Shown in pieces: positions 8,049 to 18,466 of a DNA stretch of 64,000 bases. The number at the start of each line of letters is the position of its first letter. Within the stretch, counting starts at the first letter, position 1. Under the pieces are notes generated by a model. That model had not been told where the DNA came from. It did not search any database and saw only the letters and a list, made by a program, of their open reading frames with translations. The translations under genes were made by a program, and so were the position numbers. This stretch comes from Nostoc sp. NIES-3756 (GTDB lineage: Bacteria > Cyanobacteriota > Cyanobacteriia > Cyanobacteriales > Nostocaceae): contig NZ_AP017295.1 in assembly GCF_001548375.1 (NCBI RefSeq), forward strand, positions 4,064,501 to 4,128,500, given 5' to 3'.

Positions 8049-10580
8049 ATGGCAAGAAAACAGTCGAAATTTATACGTCGAATTGGTGTTTTTCTCCTTT
8101 CGGTATTACTCAGTGTGAGTCTAACTCTCATATTGCAATGGCATCAAGTCCAGGCTTCCTCGACTCTCCACTCCCAGCTAATTCAACAAGGTCGGGAACT
8201 ATACCAAGCACAACGTTATACTGAAGCTGTAAATATTTGGCAAACTGCATTAAAAGCAGAGACTAATGTACTGTCTCAAGCAATGGTGTTAAATTATCTG
8301 TCTTTGGCTTACCAAGAATTGGGACAGTGGCAACAGGCAAACCAAACAATTAACTCCAGCCTAGATTTAATTAGAAAATCAGCCGAGATAAAGCCAGCAA
8401 AACTGATCTTGGCTCAAGCACTCAACACTCAAGGGAGCTTGCAACTAGCTCAAGGTAAAGCCCAAGAAGCACTGAACACTTGGCAGCAAGCAACAGCTAT
8501 TTATACCGCATCAGGTAATGTGCAAGGTAGAATTGGCAGTCTCATTAATCAAGCTCAAGCTCAACAAGCTTTAGGATTGTATTTGCAAGCACGGAAAACT
8601 CTAGTACAGGTAGAACAAGTATTAGAACAGCAACCAGACAAACAATTACAAACTACTGGTCTGCGTAGTTTGGGAAATATATTCAGATTAGTGGGTGCTT
8701 TGGGTGATTCTCAAAGAATTTTGCAGCGTAGTCGGGAGATTGCCAGTAATATCTCAAAACACGAACTGAGCCAAACCCTAATTAGCTTGGGTAATACAGC
8801 TTATGCCCAAGGTAATAAAGAAACTGCATTAAAATACTACGAACAAGCAGCTGCCATCGCAACTATTCCCATCACGCAGATTCAAGCACAGATTAACCAA
8901 CTCAACTTATTAATAGCCACTGGACAAGGACAAAAAGCCGCAAATTTAGCAACACAAGTCCAACAGAGTTTAACTAATTTATCCCCCAACCGCACAACTA
9001 TTTACGCCAGTATTAACCTAGCCAAAAGTTTGATGCAGGTATCAAAGCAACCAGAGCCATCTGCTAAACTACTAGCCACAGCAGCTAGACAGAGTAAAAG
9101 TTTAGGCGATCGCCAAGCTGAGTCTTACGCATTAGGCTATCTGGGCGGCATGTATGAACAAACACAACAATGGTCTAATGCACAACAATTAACCCAGCAA
9201 GCGTTGCAACTAGCACAAGCAATTAATGCCCCAGAAATCGCCTATCAGTGGCAATGGCAACTAGGACGTATTCTCAAGGCGCAAGGAGCAATCAAACCAG
9301 CAACAGCAGCTTACGAGGTAGCTTTCACCACCTTAAAATCTTTACGTAGTGATTTAGTAGCAATTAACAGTGACATTCAATTCTCTTTCCGTGAAGCTGT
9401 TGAGCCTGTATATCGTGAATATGTAGCATTACTCTTAAATCCAGGTGTAAGCTTAGAACCCACCCAACAGCAACTAAAACTAGCTAGACAAGTCATAGAA
9501 TCATTACAACTAGCAGAACTAGATAACTTCTTTCGCTCCGCTTGTCTCCAAGGACAGATAGTTCCAGTTGAGCAAATTCAACAGTCAGATGCCGCGCTCA
9601 TCTATCCAATTATTCTCCCAGATAGACTAGAAGTTATTCTTAGCCTACCTCAGCAAACATTACGCCATTACGCCACCAAAATATCTCAAAACGAAGTTGA
9701 ACAAACTATCGAGCAACTCAGACAAAATTTAGAAAAACCTTACACCACGCCTGAAGGAAAAACTTTATCGGCAAAAGTGTATGATTGGTTAATTCGTCCT
9801 ATAGAAACGCAACTATCGCAAACTCAAGTAAACACATTAGTTTTCGTCTTGGATGGTAGTTTGCGGAATGTGCCAATGGCAGCCTTATATGATGGCAAAC
9901 AGTATTTAGTAGAACAATATAGTATTGCACTCACACCAGGACTAGAATTACTAGGGCCTCGACCTTTGCGCCAAAGTCAACTGAAAACCTTAGTTGCAGG
10001 GTTAACAGAAGCAAGGCATGGATTTAATTCTCTGCCAAATGTTGACGACGAATTAAAAGCTGTTGAGTCAGAAGTGCCTAGTCAAGTTCTCCTCAATCAA
10101 ACATTTACTAGTTCAGCTTTACAAAAACAGATTGACTCCATCCCTTTTTCTATCGTACATCTAGCAACTCACGGTCAATTTAGCTCTAATGTTGAGGAAA
10201 CCTTTGTCTTGGCTTGGGATAAACCAGTCAAAGTCAATGAATTGAAAGAACTGTTACGTAGTAGGAACCAAACTACATCTGAGCCGATAGAATTACTTGT
10301 TCTTAGTGCCTGTGAAACTGCTGAAGGAGACAAACGCGCAGCTCTAGGACTAGCGGGGATAGCAATTCAAGCAGGCGCTCGTAGTACCCTAGCTTCGCTT
10401 TGGAGTTTAGATGATGAATCGGGTGCGCGTCTAGTTAGTCAATTTTACAAAGAACTAGCCACTAAGCAAGTGACAAAAGCTGAAGCCTTACGGCAAGCCC
10501 AACTCTCACTATTAAAAGACCCTGATTATCGCCATCCCATACATTGGGCATCCTACGTCTTATTAGGAAATTGGCTGTAG
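8049..10580 (+). CDS. TPR-repeat CHAT-domain peptidase
   Basis: An 843-residue protein with an N-terminal membrane anchor or signal (residues about 10-36, hydrophobic after KFIRR). TPR repeats follow (about residues 45-450; units such as YTEAVNIWQTAL, ALNTWQQATAIY, ALKYYEQAAAI). The C-terminal CHAT caspase-like domain covers about 530-843. The catalytic dyad is visible: His708 in HLATHGQF and Cys755 in LVLSACET. The AGIAIQAGARSTLASLWSLDD block is typical of CHAT proteins. Family knowledge suggests a caspase/separase-like protease with TPRs for target binding. Genes of this kind are often found next to hemagglutinin-like TpsA genes in filamentous cyanobacteria, as here, so processing or control of the upstream exoprotein is plausible but inferred. 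Confidence 0.93.
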   Translation: MARKQSKFIRRIGVFLLSVLLSVSLTLILQWHQVQASSTLHSQLIQQGRELYQAQRYTEAVNIWQTALKAETNVLSQAMVLNYLSLAYQELGQWQQANQTINSSLDLIRKSAEIKPAKLILAQALNTQGSLQLAQGKAQEALNTWQQATAIYTASGNVQGRIGSLINQAQAQQALGLYLQARKTLVQVEQVLEQQPDKQLQTTGLRSLGNIFRLVGALGDSQRILQRSREIASNISKHELSQTLISLGNTAYAQGNKETALKYYEQAAAIATIPITQIQAQINQLNLLIATGQGQKAANLATQVQQSLTNLSPNRTTIYASINLAKSLMQVSKQPEPSAKLLATAARQSKSLGDRQAESYALGYLGGMYEQTQQWSNAQQLTQQALQLAQAINAPEIAYQWQWQLGRILKAQGAIKPATAAYEVAFTTLKSLRSDLVAINSDIQFSFREAVEPVYREYVALLLNPGVSLEPTQQQLKLARQVIESLQLAELDNFFRSACLQGQIVPVEQIQQSDAALIYPIILPDRLEVILSLPQQTLRHYATKISQNEVEQTIEQLRQNLEKPYTTPEGKTLSAKVYDWLIRPIETQLSQTQVNTLVFVLDGSLRNVPMAALYDGKQYLVEQYSIALTPGLELLGPRPLRQSQLKTLVAGLTEARHGFNSLPNVDDELKAVESEVPSQVLLNQTFTSSALQKQIDSIPFSIVHLATHGQFSSNVEETFVLAWDKPVKVNELKELLRSRNQTTSEPIELLVLSACETAEGDKRAALGLAGIAIQAGARSTLASLWSLDDESGARLVSQFYKELATKQVTKAEALRQAQLSLLKDPDYRHPIHWASYVLLGNWL

Positions 10581-10705
10581 TGGCTAGCTAAAAAAATTTT
10601 GGAAATTTGTTTCTTTGCCAGTGCATAAACCTCAAAAGTGCAACGTGTAACTCAGCAAGAAGCCCAACGGCTCACACTAAACACAAGGTTTATAGGAAAA
10701 CTAAT

Positions 10706-13700
10706 ATGGGAACATATACTGGCGACAATAACAATAACAACTTCTTCGGAGTTAACGGTGAATCTTGGACACTGTACGGTAATGGTGGTGATGATGCTCT
10801 CAACGGTGCAGACAAAGATGATGTAATTGATGGTGGCGTTGGTAACGATATTATACAAGGTGGTGCGGGTAATGATGTGATATATGGTGGTGCTGGTGAT
10901 GATTACCTGTATGGTAACGATGGTAATGACACCTTAGTAGATATAGATGGCAATGTTGATGGGGGTGTAGGTTTTGATACTCTGATATCTGATTACAGTC
11001 AGTTCAATAATGGTGCTGGCGTTCATTTTGGCTACTCAGGTCAAAACGCTATCTACAGTCGTTTAACAGGTAATCCTGTACTTAAGTTTACTAATATTGA
11101 GCGATTTGAAATTAAAGGCACACAATATGCTGATATTCTCGGCGGTGGTGCAAACAATGATGTTCTTGACGGTGGTGCTGGTGATGATACTCTTGTTGGT
11201 GGTGCTGGCAATGATACTCTTATTGGTGGTGAGGGAAATGATACTATCATTGGCGGTGCTGACTACGATTATATATATGGTGGTGAGGGAAATGATACTT
11301 TAATAGATATAGATGGTAACGTTGATGGTGGTAATGGTAATGACACATTAGTAGCAGATTATAGTCAGTTTAATAATGGTGCTGGTGTTGATGTTGGTTA
11401 CAACAATCAAAACGCTGTCTTTAGCCGTCTTACAGGAAATCCGGTACTCTATTACAGCAATATTGAACAATTTAATATTACAGGTACGCAGTATGCAGAT
11501 GTCCTACGAGGTGGGGTAAATGCTGATAATCTAGCAGGTGGCGATGGTAATGACATAATTTATGGTGGCGGAGGTAACGATGTAATTTATGGTCAAGCTG
11601 GTGATGACACGATAGAAGGCGGAGATGGCAACGATATCATTTATGGTGATGCACCCACTGGTGTTTTTTCTGGCTCTGCCAAAGATACCCTCTATGGTGG
11701 CAATGGGAATGATACGATTTATGGAGGACAGGACAACGACTATATTGATGGTGGTGCAGGTAATGACACCATTGAGGGTGGTACTGGTAATGATATTCTT
11801 GAGGGCGGCACTGGCTACGATTATCTCTACGGTGGAGATGGTAACGACACTATTATAGATGCAGATGGTTATGTTGATGGTGGTGCAGGTACAGACACCC
11901 TACTAATTAGCTACAACCAACTAAATAACGGTGTTGGTATTGAGGTTAAACAAAATACTATTGTCAACAGTCAAACTGGTGCTGTGCTACTCAACTTCAC
12001 CAATATTGAACAATTAAATATTGCAGGTACGCAGTATGCCGATGTCTTGCGCGGTGGTGCGGGTAATGACACATTAGCCGGTGGCGCTGGTAATGATATT
12101 GTTAATGGCGGTGCTGGTAGTGACTATCTCTATGGTGATGCTGGGAATGATACCCTCGGTGGTGATGCTGGTTATGACTATTTGTTTGGTGGCGACGGTG
12201 ATGATACCTTAATTGATATAGATGGCAGTGTTGATGGTGGAACAGGTATTGATACTTTAGTCGCCGACTACAGTCAGTTTAACAATGGTGCTGGTATTGA
12301 TGTTGGAGCCTACGGACAGAATGCTATTTACAGTAGGCTTACAGGAAATCCTGTACTTTATTACTCTAATGTAGAACGTTTTAACATTACAGGTACGCAG
12401 TATGCCGATGTGCTACGAGGCGGCGCGGGAGATGACATCCTTAAAGGCGGTGCTGGTAACGATACATATAGTGCGGGAGCGGGTAATGATACTGTAATTG
12501 ATATCGATGGTAGCGTTGATGGTGGTGCAGGTGTTGATACTTTAATAGCTGATTATAGTCAATTTAATAATGGCGCTGGGATTGAGGTACGTCAAAACGG
12601 TGTTGTTAGCCGCCAAAGTGGTACTCCTTTAATCAGTCATATCAATATTGAGCGATCGCAAATCACAGGAACACAATATGATGATCTTCTCCGGACTTTT
12701 TCAGCCGATGACATCGTTAAAGGTGGCGCTGGCAACGATACTTTTATTGCTACAACTGGTACGGTAGATGGTGGTACGGGTGTTGATACTCTCATAGCCA
12801 ACTATAGTCAATTCAACAATGGTGCAGGTATTGATGTAAGTCAAAATGGTATCTTTAGCTATCAAACAGGCGCTAAGTTACTAACTCACAGCAATATTGA
12901 AAAATTTGAAATCACTGGTACACAATATGCTGATGTGCTGCGTGGTGGTAGTGGAAACGACATAATTTCAGGCGGCGCTGGTGATGATAGTCTTGTCGGT
13001 GGCGCTGGCGATGACATCCTCATGGGTGATGCTGGTAACGATATACTGCAAGGCGGCGACGGCAATGATACTTTGATAGATATAAATGGCAATATTGATG
13101 GTGGTGCGGGTTCTGACACTTTAGTAGCCAACTATAGTCAATTCAATAACGGTGCTGGTGTTGATGTTGGCTACAACGGACAAAATGCTATCTTCAGCCG
13201 TTTAAATGGAAGTATTCTACTCAACTACGCCAATGTTGAAAGATTTGAAATCACTGGTACACAATATGCTGATGTGTTACGCGGCGGTGCTAGTAATGAT
13301 GTTCTTTCAGGCGGCGCTGGTGATGACATTCTAGAAGGTGGTGCTGGCAATGATTCCCTCATAGGTGATGCTGGTAATGACACACTGCAAGGCGGCGACG
13401 GCGCTGATACTCTCTTTGGGTTGAGTGGAAATGATTTCCTCGTTGGTGGTACTGGTAATGATACTCTCTACGGCGGTGAAGGTAACGATACACTCTACGG
13501 CGGTGTTGGTGCAGATAAATTTGTCTTTAACTCTAAGCTAGAAGGCTTCGACATTATCAAAGACTTTAGTAAGCTAGAGGGTGACAAAATACAAATATCT
13601 AAAGTTGGGTTTGGTATTACTGACCTCAGTAGTTTCAGTTACAACGATGTTACTGGTAGTTTGTTCTTCCAAGGTGTTCAATTCGCTACTCTTGAGAACA

Positions 13701-13744
13701 AACCTGCTGGCTTTGCAGTTAGTACAGATATCCAGCTTATTTAG
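10706..13744 (+). CDS. RTX-type calcium-binding repeat protein
   Basis: I start this gene at the ATG at 10706, with AGGAAA just upstream. The frame is open further upstream but that part looks non-coding. The protein, about 1012 residues, is built of GGxGxDxLxGGxGND nonapeptides that bind calcium as a parallel beta-roll. These blocks alternate with seven copies of a roughly 65-residue module of the form VDGGxGxDTLxADYSQFNNGAGI...GNPVL...NIExFxITGTQYADVLRGG. The last 80 residues (GADKFVFNSKLEGFDIIKDFS...) match the C-terminal segment of RTX proteins exported by type I secretion. No signal peptide, enzymatic domain or type I secretion gene is visible nearby. A role in the cell surface or extracellular matrix is likely. 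Confidence 0.92.
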   Translation: MGTYTGDNNNNNFFGVNGESWTLYGNGGDDALNGADKDDVIDGGVGNDIIQGGAGNDVIYGGAGDDYLYGNDGNDTLVDIDGNVDGGVGFDTLISDYSQFNNGAGVHFGYSGQNAIYSRLTGNPVLKFTNIERFEIKGTQYADILGGGANNDVLDGGAGDDTLVGGAGNDTLIGGEGNDTIIGGADYDYIYGGEGNDTLIDIDGNVDGGNGNDTLVADYSQFNNGAGVDVGYNNQNAVFSRLTGNPVLYYSNIEQFNITGTQYADVLRGGVNADNLAGGDGNDIIYGGGGNDVIYGQAGDDTIEGGDGNDIIYGDAPTGVFSGSAKDTLYGGNGNDTIYGGQDNDYIDGGAGNDTIEGGTGNDILEGGTGYDYLYGGDGNDTIIDADGYVDGGAGTDTLLISYNQLNNGVGIEVKQNTIVNSQTGAVLLNFTNIEQLNIAGTQYADVLRGGAGNDTLAGGAGNDIVNGGAGSDYLYGDAGNDTLGGDAGYDYLFGGDGDDTLIDIDGSVDGGTGIDTLVADYSQFNNGAGIDVGAYGQNAIYSRLTGNPVLYYSNVERFNITGTQYADVLRGGAGDDILKGGAGNDTYSAGAGNDTVIDIDGSVDGGAGVDTLIADYSQFNNGAGIEVRQNGVVSRQSGTPLISHINIERSQITGTQYDDLLRTFSADDIVKGGAGNDTFIATTGTVDGGTGVDTLIANYSQFNNGAGIDVSQNGIFSYQTGAKLLTHSNIEKFEITGTQYADVLRGGSGNDIISGGAGDDSLVGGAGDDILMGDAGNDILQGGDGNDTLIDINGNIDGGAGSDTLVANYSQFNNGAGVDVGYNGQNAIFSRLNGSILLNYANVERFEITGTQYADVLRGGASNDVLSGGAGDDILEGGAGNDSLIGDAGNDTLQGGDGADTLFGLSGNDFLVGGTGNDTLYGGEGNDTLYGGVGADKFVFNSKLEGFDIIKDFSKLEGDKIQISKVGFGITDLSSFSYNDVTGSLFFQGVQFATLENKPAGFAVSTDIQLI

Positions 13745-13782
13745 GCTTTAAAGAAGTTAGTCAAACTCAGTTTATATTCACA

Positions 13783-13826
13783 AAAACTACACTCAGGAAT
13801 TATTAGTAATTCTTGGGTGTAGTTTT
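13783..13826 (+). terminator. Strong hairpin terminator after the RTX gene
   Basis: A 20-bp stem (AAAACTACAC... paired with ...GTGTAGTTTT) with only two G-U pairs and a TTAG loop, starting about 40 bp after the RTX stop and ending in a T run. The remaining bases up to 14120 hold no gene I can support. Confidence 0.9.
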
Positions 13827-14120
13827 CTATTGTTGCTAATTTGTATGAAATTATCTAACCATAAAATAGGTTGGATTTAGCTAGTAATAACCGTGGTAAG
13901 GATTTTAACATGTTATCCAATTACCTGTTAATATTCAGTTATCCTATCTATAATAACTGTTGACACGTAACTACATCAGTTCAAAGCATAGTAGTAGTCT
14001 ATTCTAATTAGAGCTGTTTAGCACAGGCTAAAAAAGACTGTACAGCTTACAATTAACACTGGTATGTGCTTTTTTAAGCTCGTCGAACTCACGTTTTACT
14101 AGGTTGCCAATCCTGAATTT

Positions 14121-17100
14121 ATGGAAAAACAGCAATCTTTCTCCCTTGAGCAGATTTCCTTAGAAGAATGGGAAAATACGCCAGAGAACGTGAAGCGTCT
14201 GGTAGAGTCATTACTAGCAAGTGTAAGTTTATCGGAGAGCGAAAGCCGTCTAATTGAATTTCTAGAGGCTACACCCATTGGAATTGCTGTCCACAACTCT
14301 ACAGGACAGCTTATTTACATCAATTATATTGGACGATCGCTCTTAGGCGTTGAGCGCATATCAGAACTGAACCCTGAGCAACTATCACAAGCCTTCCGTC
14401 TCTACAATGAAACCACTAAGACGCTCTATCCTTGGGAAGAGTTACCTAGTAATCGGGCGCTGGCGGGAGAAAGGTTTTGGGCTGACGATCTAGAAGTTCA
14501 TCAGGGTGATCAGGTGATTTCTCTAGAGGTATGGGCAACCCCCATTGTTGACGATCAACATCAGGTAACATTTGCTATTGTTGTGTTTCAAGATATTAGC
14601 GATCGCAAACGTCGAGAAGTAGAACGGAAAATTGTCGAAAATACACTACGCAAAAGCGAATGGCATTACCGTCAATTAATTCAGGTACAAACAGACTTAA
14701 TTTTGCGATCGCTACCGGACACCACCATTACTTTTGCTAATGAATCTCTGTGTTCGGCGTTGGGACGCTCTATGGAAGATGTCATTGGCTGGAAGTGGTG
14801 TAACTTTGTCCCTCCAGAAGAATTAGACGAGGTGTATCGCAAAATTGCCACACTTACCCCAGAAAATCCCATCTTTGAAAACATCAATCAGGACTACCGC
14901 TCCAACCAACAAATTGGTTGGACACAGTGGATTAACTTAGGAATTTTTGATGAGCGGGGGAATTTGCTCGAAATTCAATCGGTTGGGCGAGACATCACTG
15001 CTTTACAGGAGCAAATTCAACGTGAACAAGCTCTCAACCGAGTGTTCCAGTCCATCCGCAAATCCCTTGATTTACAAACCATTTTTACCACCGCAACAAC
15101 AGAAACGGCGCAACTTTTGAAGAACCTGGATTGTTTTGTGGTGCAATATCTCCCAGAACAGAGTGTTTGGCAACATATCGCCGAATTTCGTCACCATCCA
15201 GACAGCATATCAACCATTGGTCTAGAGATTCCGGATATTGGTAATTCCTTTGCATCTCAACTCAAGCAATTGCAGGTTGTGCGGGTGAATAACACCACAA
15301 ATTTAGACGATGAGATTAACCAAGAACTTGCCCAAATTATACCCGGAGCCTGGTTACTCATTCCCCTAGTGGTTGAAGGTAGCCTGTGGGGAAGTTTCAC
15401 AATTATAGGAACCCAACAACCATTTACTTGGAGCGATGACCAAATCGAACTAGCCCAATCTGTTGCAGACCAACTGGAAATTGCGATTCAGCAAGCCAAT
15501 CTTTACCAAAAGATACAGATGGAACTAACGGAACGCCGCCGCATGGAAACGGCTCTCAAAGAGAGTGAAGCTAGATTCCACAATATGGCAGCGAATGTAC
15601 CGGGCGCAATTTTTCGTTACTTACTCCGCCCCGATGGCACTGATGGTGTGGAATACATGAGTCCTGGCTGTTATCTTCTTTGGGAAGTAGCCGCCCAGGA
15701 TGTTGTAGCAGATGCCACCATCCTTTGGCAAATGATCCATCCAGAAGACTCGCCAGGGATGCAGGCTTCGGTAATGGAGTCGGCACATACATTGCAGCCT
15801 TGGTTCTGGTCGTGGCGGATTATCACACCATCAGGGCAAGAAAAATGGCTAGAAGCGGCTGGTAGACCCACTAGGGAAGCTAATGGTGACATTATTTGGG
15901 ATACATTAATTTTGGATGTAACCGATCGCAAAAAAGCCGAGTACCGCTTCCAAGCCCTAGCTAACAATACACCAGGAGTAATTTATCAGTATGTGTTACA
16001 TCCTGATGGAACTGATGGCATACTTTATGTTAGTCCTGGTTGTAGAAATCTCTGGGAACTAGAACCCCAGGAAATTGAGCGGGATGTGGCAGCAACTTGG
16101 CGGATGGTGCATCCCGAAGATTTGCCCGCTATGCAAGAGTCGGTGGTAGTCTCTGCCGAAACCTTACAACCCTGGAATTGGCAATGGCGAATTATCACGC
16201 CATCGGGTCGGCAAAAATGGTTGCAAGCCTCATCACGACCCCAGCAACAAGCTAATGGCGATATTATCTGGGATGGGCTGATTTTAGATGTAAGCGAAAA
16301 ACAAGCCGCGCTCCACGAACGCCAACAAGCCGAAGAAGCAATGCGAGAAAGTGAAGCCCGGTATCGCTTATTAGCCGAAAATACCAACGATCTCGTCTGC
16401 CTTCATGACTTGGATGGTCGATATCTCTACGTTAGCCCCTCTTGTGAATTTCTCCTGGGCTATCGCCATGACGAAATGCTCAAACAAGACCTCTATAGTT
16501 TTATTCATCCCGAAGATCGCGATCGCGTTGATCAGGAAATGAGTATAGCAGTAAGCGGCGAAAAAGGTACACCCATCACCTATCGGATGCTTCAGAAAGT
16601 TGGCAATTACATCTGGTTTGAAACTTTGACTAAGCCCATTGTCAATGCCACAGGTGAAATTGTGCAATTACAGACCACCTCCCGTGATGTCACTGAACGC
16701 ATCCAAGTACAAAATCAGTTGCGACATGATGCCCTCCATGATGGACTAACCGGGTTGCCCAATCGCCATTTTTTCATGGAACGCTTGGAATTAGCTATTC
16801 AACGCGCCAACCGCATCGACAATTATCACTTTGCTGTTTTATTCTTGGATCTTGACCGATTCAAAGTCATCAACGATAGCTTGGGGCATTTAGCTGGAGA
16901 TCAATTACTTATTGCCATTGCCCAAAAACTGCAAGCATCTCTGCGGACAATCGACCTTGCAGCTCGCTTGGGTGGTGATGAGTTTGTCATCCTTCTGGAA
17001 GAAATTAAGGATATTCAAGAAGCAGTCCGCATCACAGAAAGAATTTTTGCAGAGTTGCAAATACCCCTGGTAATTGAAGAACGTGAAGTATATACGAATG

Positions 17101-18032
17101 CTAGTGTTGGTATTGTGCTAGGTACAAAAGATTACGTTCAAGCCTCTCACTTGCTACGAGATGCAGACATTGCTATGTATCGAGCCAAAAACAATGGCAA
17201 AGCACGGTATGAAATTTTTGATACACAAATGCACACTCAAGCTGTGAATCGACTGCATTTAGAAAACGATTTACGCCGAGCAATCAAGTGTCAGGAATTA
17301 ATCCTACACTATCAACCTATTATTCTCCTAGAGACGGGAAATATTGTTGGCTTTGAAGCATTGATTCGCTGGCAGCACCCAACCCAAGGATTAAAATTTC
17401 CCAAAGAAATGATTACCGTAGCGGAAGAAATAGGAATAATTACGTCTTTAGATTATTGGGCAATGCGTACAGCTTGTCAGCAACTGGCAGCATGGCAAAT
17501 TGCTTTCCCGTCGCTTTCTACTATGAGGGTGAGTGTCAATCTTTCGGCACAAGATTTACGGCGGTCTGATCTATTAGAAGAAATTGATCAAGTCCTCGCT
17601 CAAACACAATTGGATGGTCATTGTTTGACATTAGAAATTACTGAAAGTATGTTGATTGAGGATATTGAGTTTACTATTAGTCTTCTCGCGCAAATGAAAG
17701 AGCGAGGGATTCATATTAGCATTGATGATTTTGGCACAGGATATTCATCGTTAAACTATCTCCACCGTCTACCTGTAGATAACTTAAAAATTGACCGTTC
17801 TTTTGTCAATCAAATTCAACCTAGCACAAAAAATCATCAGATTGTGGAAATTATTGTGGCGCTTAGTAATCATTTAGGACTCGATGTGATTGCGGAAGGA
17901 ATAGAAACTCAACAGCAATTGGAACTACTGCAACACCTTGGCTGCAAGTTCGGTCAAGGATATCTATTTTCAAAACCCCTAAGTCGCGAAGCCGCAGCAG
18001 CACTTTTAGCAAGTAATATCATTGTTATTTGA
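14121..18032 (+). CDS. Multi-PAS/GAF GGDEF-EAL cyclic-di-GMP enzyme
   Basis: A 1303-residue cytoplasmic sensor with no membrane segment. The order is PAS (about 45-170), PAS (about 180-300), GAF (about 310-475), two near-duplicate PAS domains (about 485-610 and 612-735), a further PAS (about 750-865), GGDEF (about 870-1035) and EAL (about 1045-1295). The cyclase motif GGDEF is intact at 951-955, with an RTID inhibitory I-site exactly five residues before it. The phosphodiesterase residues are also intact: EAL at 1079-1081, then NLSAQDL, TESMLI, DDFGTGYSS, KIDRSF and EGIE. Both synthesis and breakdown of c-di-GMP are therefore possible, presumably switched by ligands or light-type signals at the PAS and GAF domains. 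It appears to be transcribed alone. Confidence 0.95.
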   Translation: MEKQQSFSLEQISLEEWENTPENVKRLVESLLASVSLSESESRLIEFLEATPIGIAVHNSTGQLIYINYIGRSLLGVERISELNPEQLSQAFRLYNETTKTLYPWEELPSNRALAGERFWADDLEVHQGDQVISLEVWATPIVDDQHQVTFAIVVFQDISDRKRREVERKIVENTLRKSEWHYRQLIQVQTDLILRSLPDTTITFANESLCSALGRSMEDVIGWKWCNFVPPEELDEVYRKIATLTPENPIFENINQDYRSNQQIGWTQWINLGIFDERGNLLEIQSVGRDITALQEQIQREQALNRVFQSIRKSLDLQTIFTTATTETAQLLKNLDCFVVQYLPEQSVWQHIAEFRHHPDSISTIGLEIPDIGNSFASQLKQLQVVRVNNTTNLDDEINQELAQIIPGAWLLIPLVVEGSLWGSFTIIGTQQPFTWSDDQIELAQSVADQLEIAIQQANLYQKIQMELTERRRMETALKESEARFHNMAANVPGAIFRYLLRPDGTDGVEYMSPGCYLLWEVAAQDVVADATILWQMIHPEDSPGMQASVMESAHTLQPWFWSWRIITPSGQEKWLEAAGRPTREANGDIIWDTLILDVTDRKKAEYRFQALANNTPGVIYQYVLHPDGTDGILYVSPGCRNLWELEPQEIERDVAATWRMVHPEDLPAMQESVVVSAETLQPWNWQWRIITPSGRQKWLQASSRPQQQANGDIIWDGLILDVSEKQAALHERQQAEEAMRESEARYRLLAENTNDLVCLHDLDGRYLYVSPSCEFLLGYRHDEMLKQDLYSFIHPEDRDRVDQEMSIAVSGEKGTPITYRMLQKVGNYIWFETLTKPIVNATGEIVQLQTTSRDVTERIQVQNQLRHDALHDGLTGLPNRHFFMERLELAIQRANRIDNYHFAVLFLDLDRFKVINDSLGHLAGDQLLIAIAQKLQASLRTIDLAARLGGDEFVILLEEIKDIQEAVRITERIFAELQIPLVIEEREVYTNASVGIVLGTKDYVQASHLLRDADIAMYRAKNNGKARYEIFDTQMHTQAVNRLHLENDLRRAIKCQELILHYQPIILLETGNIVGFEALIRWQHPTQGLKFPKEMITVAEEIGIITSLDYWAMRTACQQLAAWQIAFPSLSTMRVSVNLSAQDLRRSDLLEEIDQVLAQTQLDGHCLTLEITESMLIEDIEFTISLLAQMKERGIHISIDDFGTGYSSLNYLHRLPVDNLKIDRSFVNQIQPSTKNHQIVEIIVALSNHLGLDVIAEGIETQQQLELLQHLGCKFGQGYLFSKPLSREAAAALLASNIIVI

Positions 18033-18106
18033 ACACTTATTATATAGTGGGGTTTGGTAATGGCTAATAGCTAGTCTGATCGCTACCTTTGTATACTGCA
18101 CACTCA

Positions 18107-18466
18107 TCATATGAACTCAACATATTCAAAAATTGTGCCATCGGGATGTAATACCCGCATATTGACTCCCGTAGGAACTGACTTAGGTTCTGCTAAAATT
18201 ACCGCACCTTGTTGGGTAAGTAATTCTCGAAAATCATGAAGTGAGTCAACAAGAAAAGTTGCTTGAGTATTTTTATATGGAGTGAGTGCTTCAGCTGAAC
18301 CAGCGATTAAAAGTAGAGAACCCACACCAGCCAGTTCTAACCCCGTTTCGGAGTATTGAAACCACAACCAACAATTTTCTGTAAACAGGTTTTCATAAAA
18401 TGCGATCGCCTCATCTAATTCTATAGGTTTCAAATAAACTCTGGTGAGTACTTTAATGATTTGCAT
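18107..18466 (-). CDS. VOC (glyoxalase/bleomycin-resistance-like) superfamily protein
   Basis: A 119-residue single-domain protein with one full VOC module: KVLTRVYLKPIELDEAIAFYENLF at the start, then LELAGVGSLLLIAG, ATFLVDSLHDFRELL, and VNMRVLHPDGTIFEYVEF at the end. The final Glu in the EYVEF strand is in the usual metal-ligand position. The reaction cannot be assigned. It is convergent with the GGDEF-EAL gene and divergent from the sulfonate-binding protein gene. Confidence 0.75.
   Translation of the reverse strand: MQIIKVLTRVYLKPIELDEAIAFYENLFTENCWLWFQYSETGLELAGVGSLLLIAGSAEALTPYKNTQATFLVDSLHDFRELLTQQGAVILAEPKSVPTGVNMRVLHPDGTIFEYVEFI

Noticed and set aside
7937..8224. 95-residue plus-strand ORF across the hemagglutinin-CHAT gap
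   Set aside because: It overlaps the well-supported CHAT gene start in another frame and has no family features.
10607..10705. N-terminal extension of the RTX protein
   Set aside because: It has no ribosome site and no family similarity; AGGAAA and ATG at 10706 begin the recognisable repeat protein.
11053..13131. Short ORFs on both strands inside the RTX gene
   Set aside because: They are periodic, low-complexity shadows of the GGxGxD repeats.
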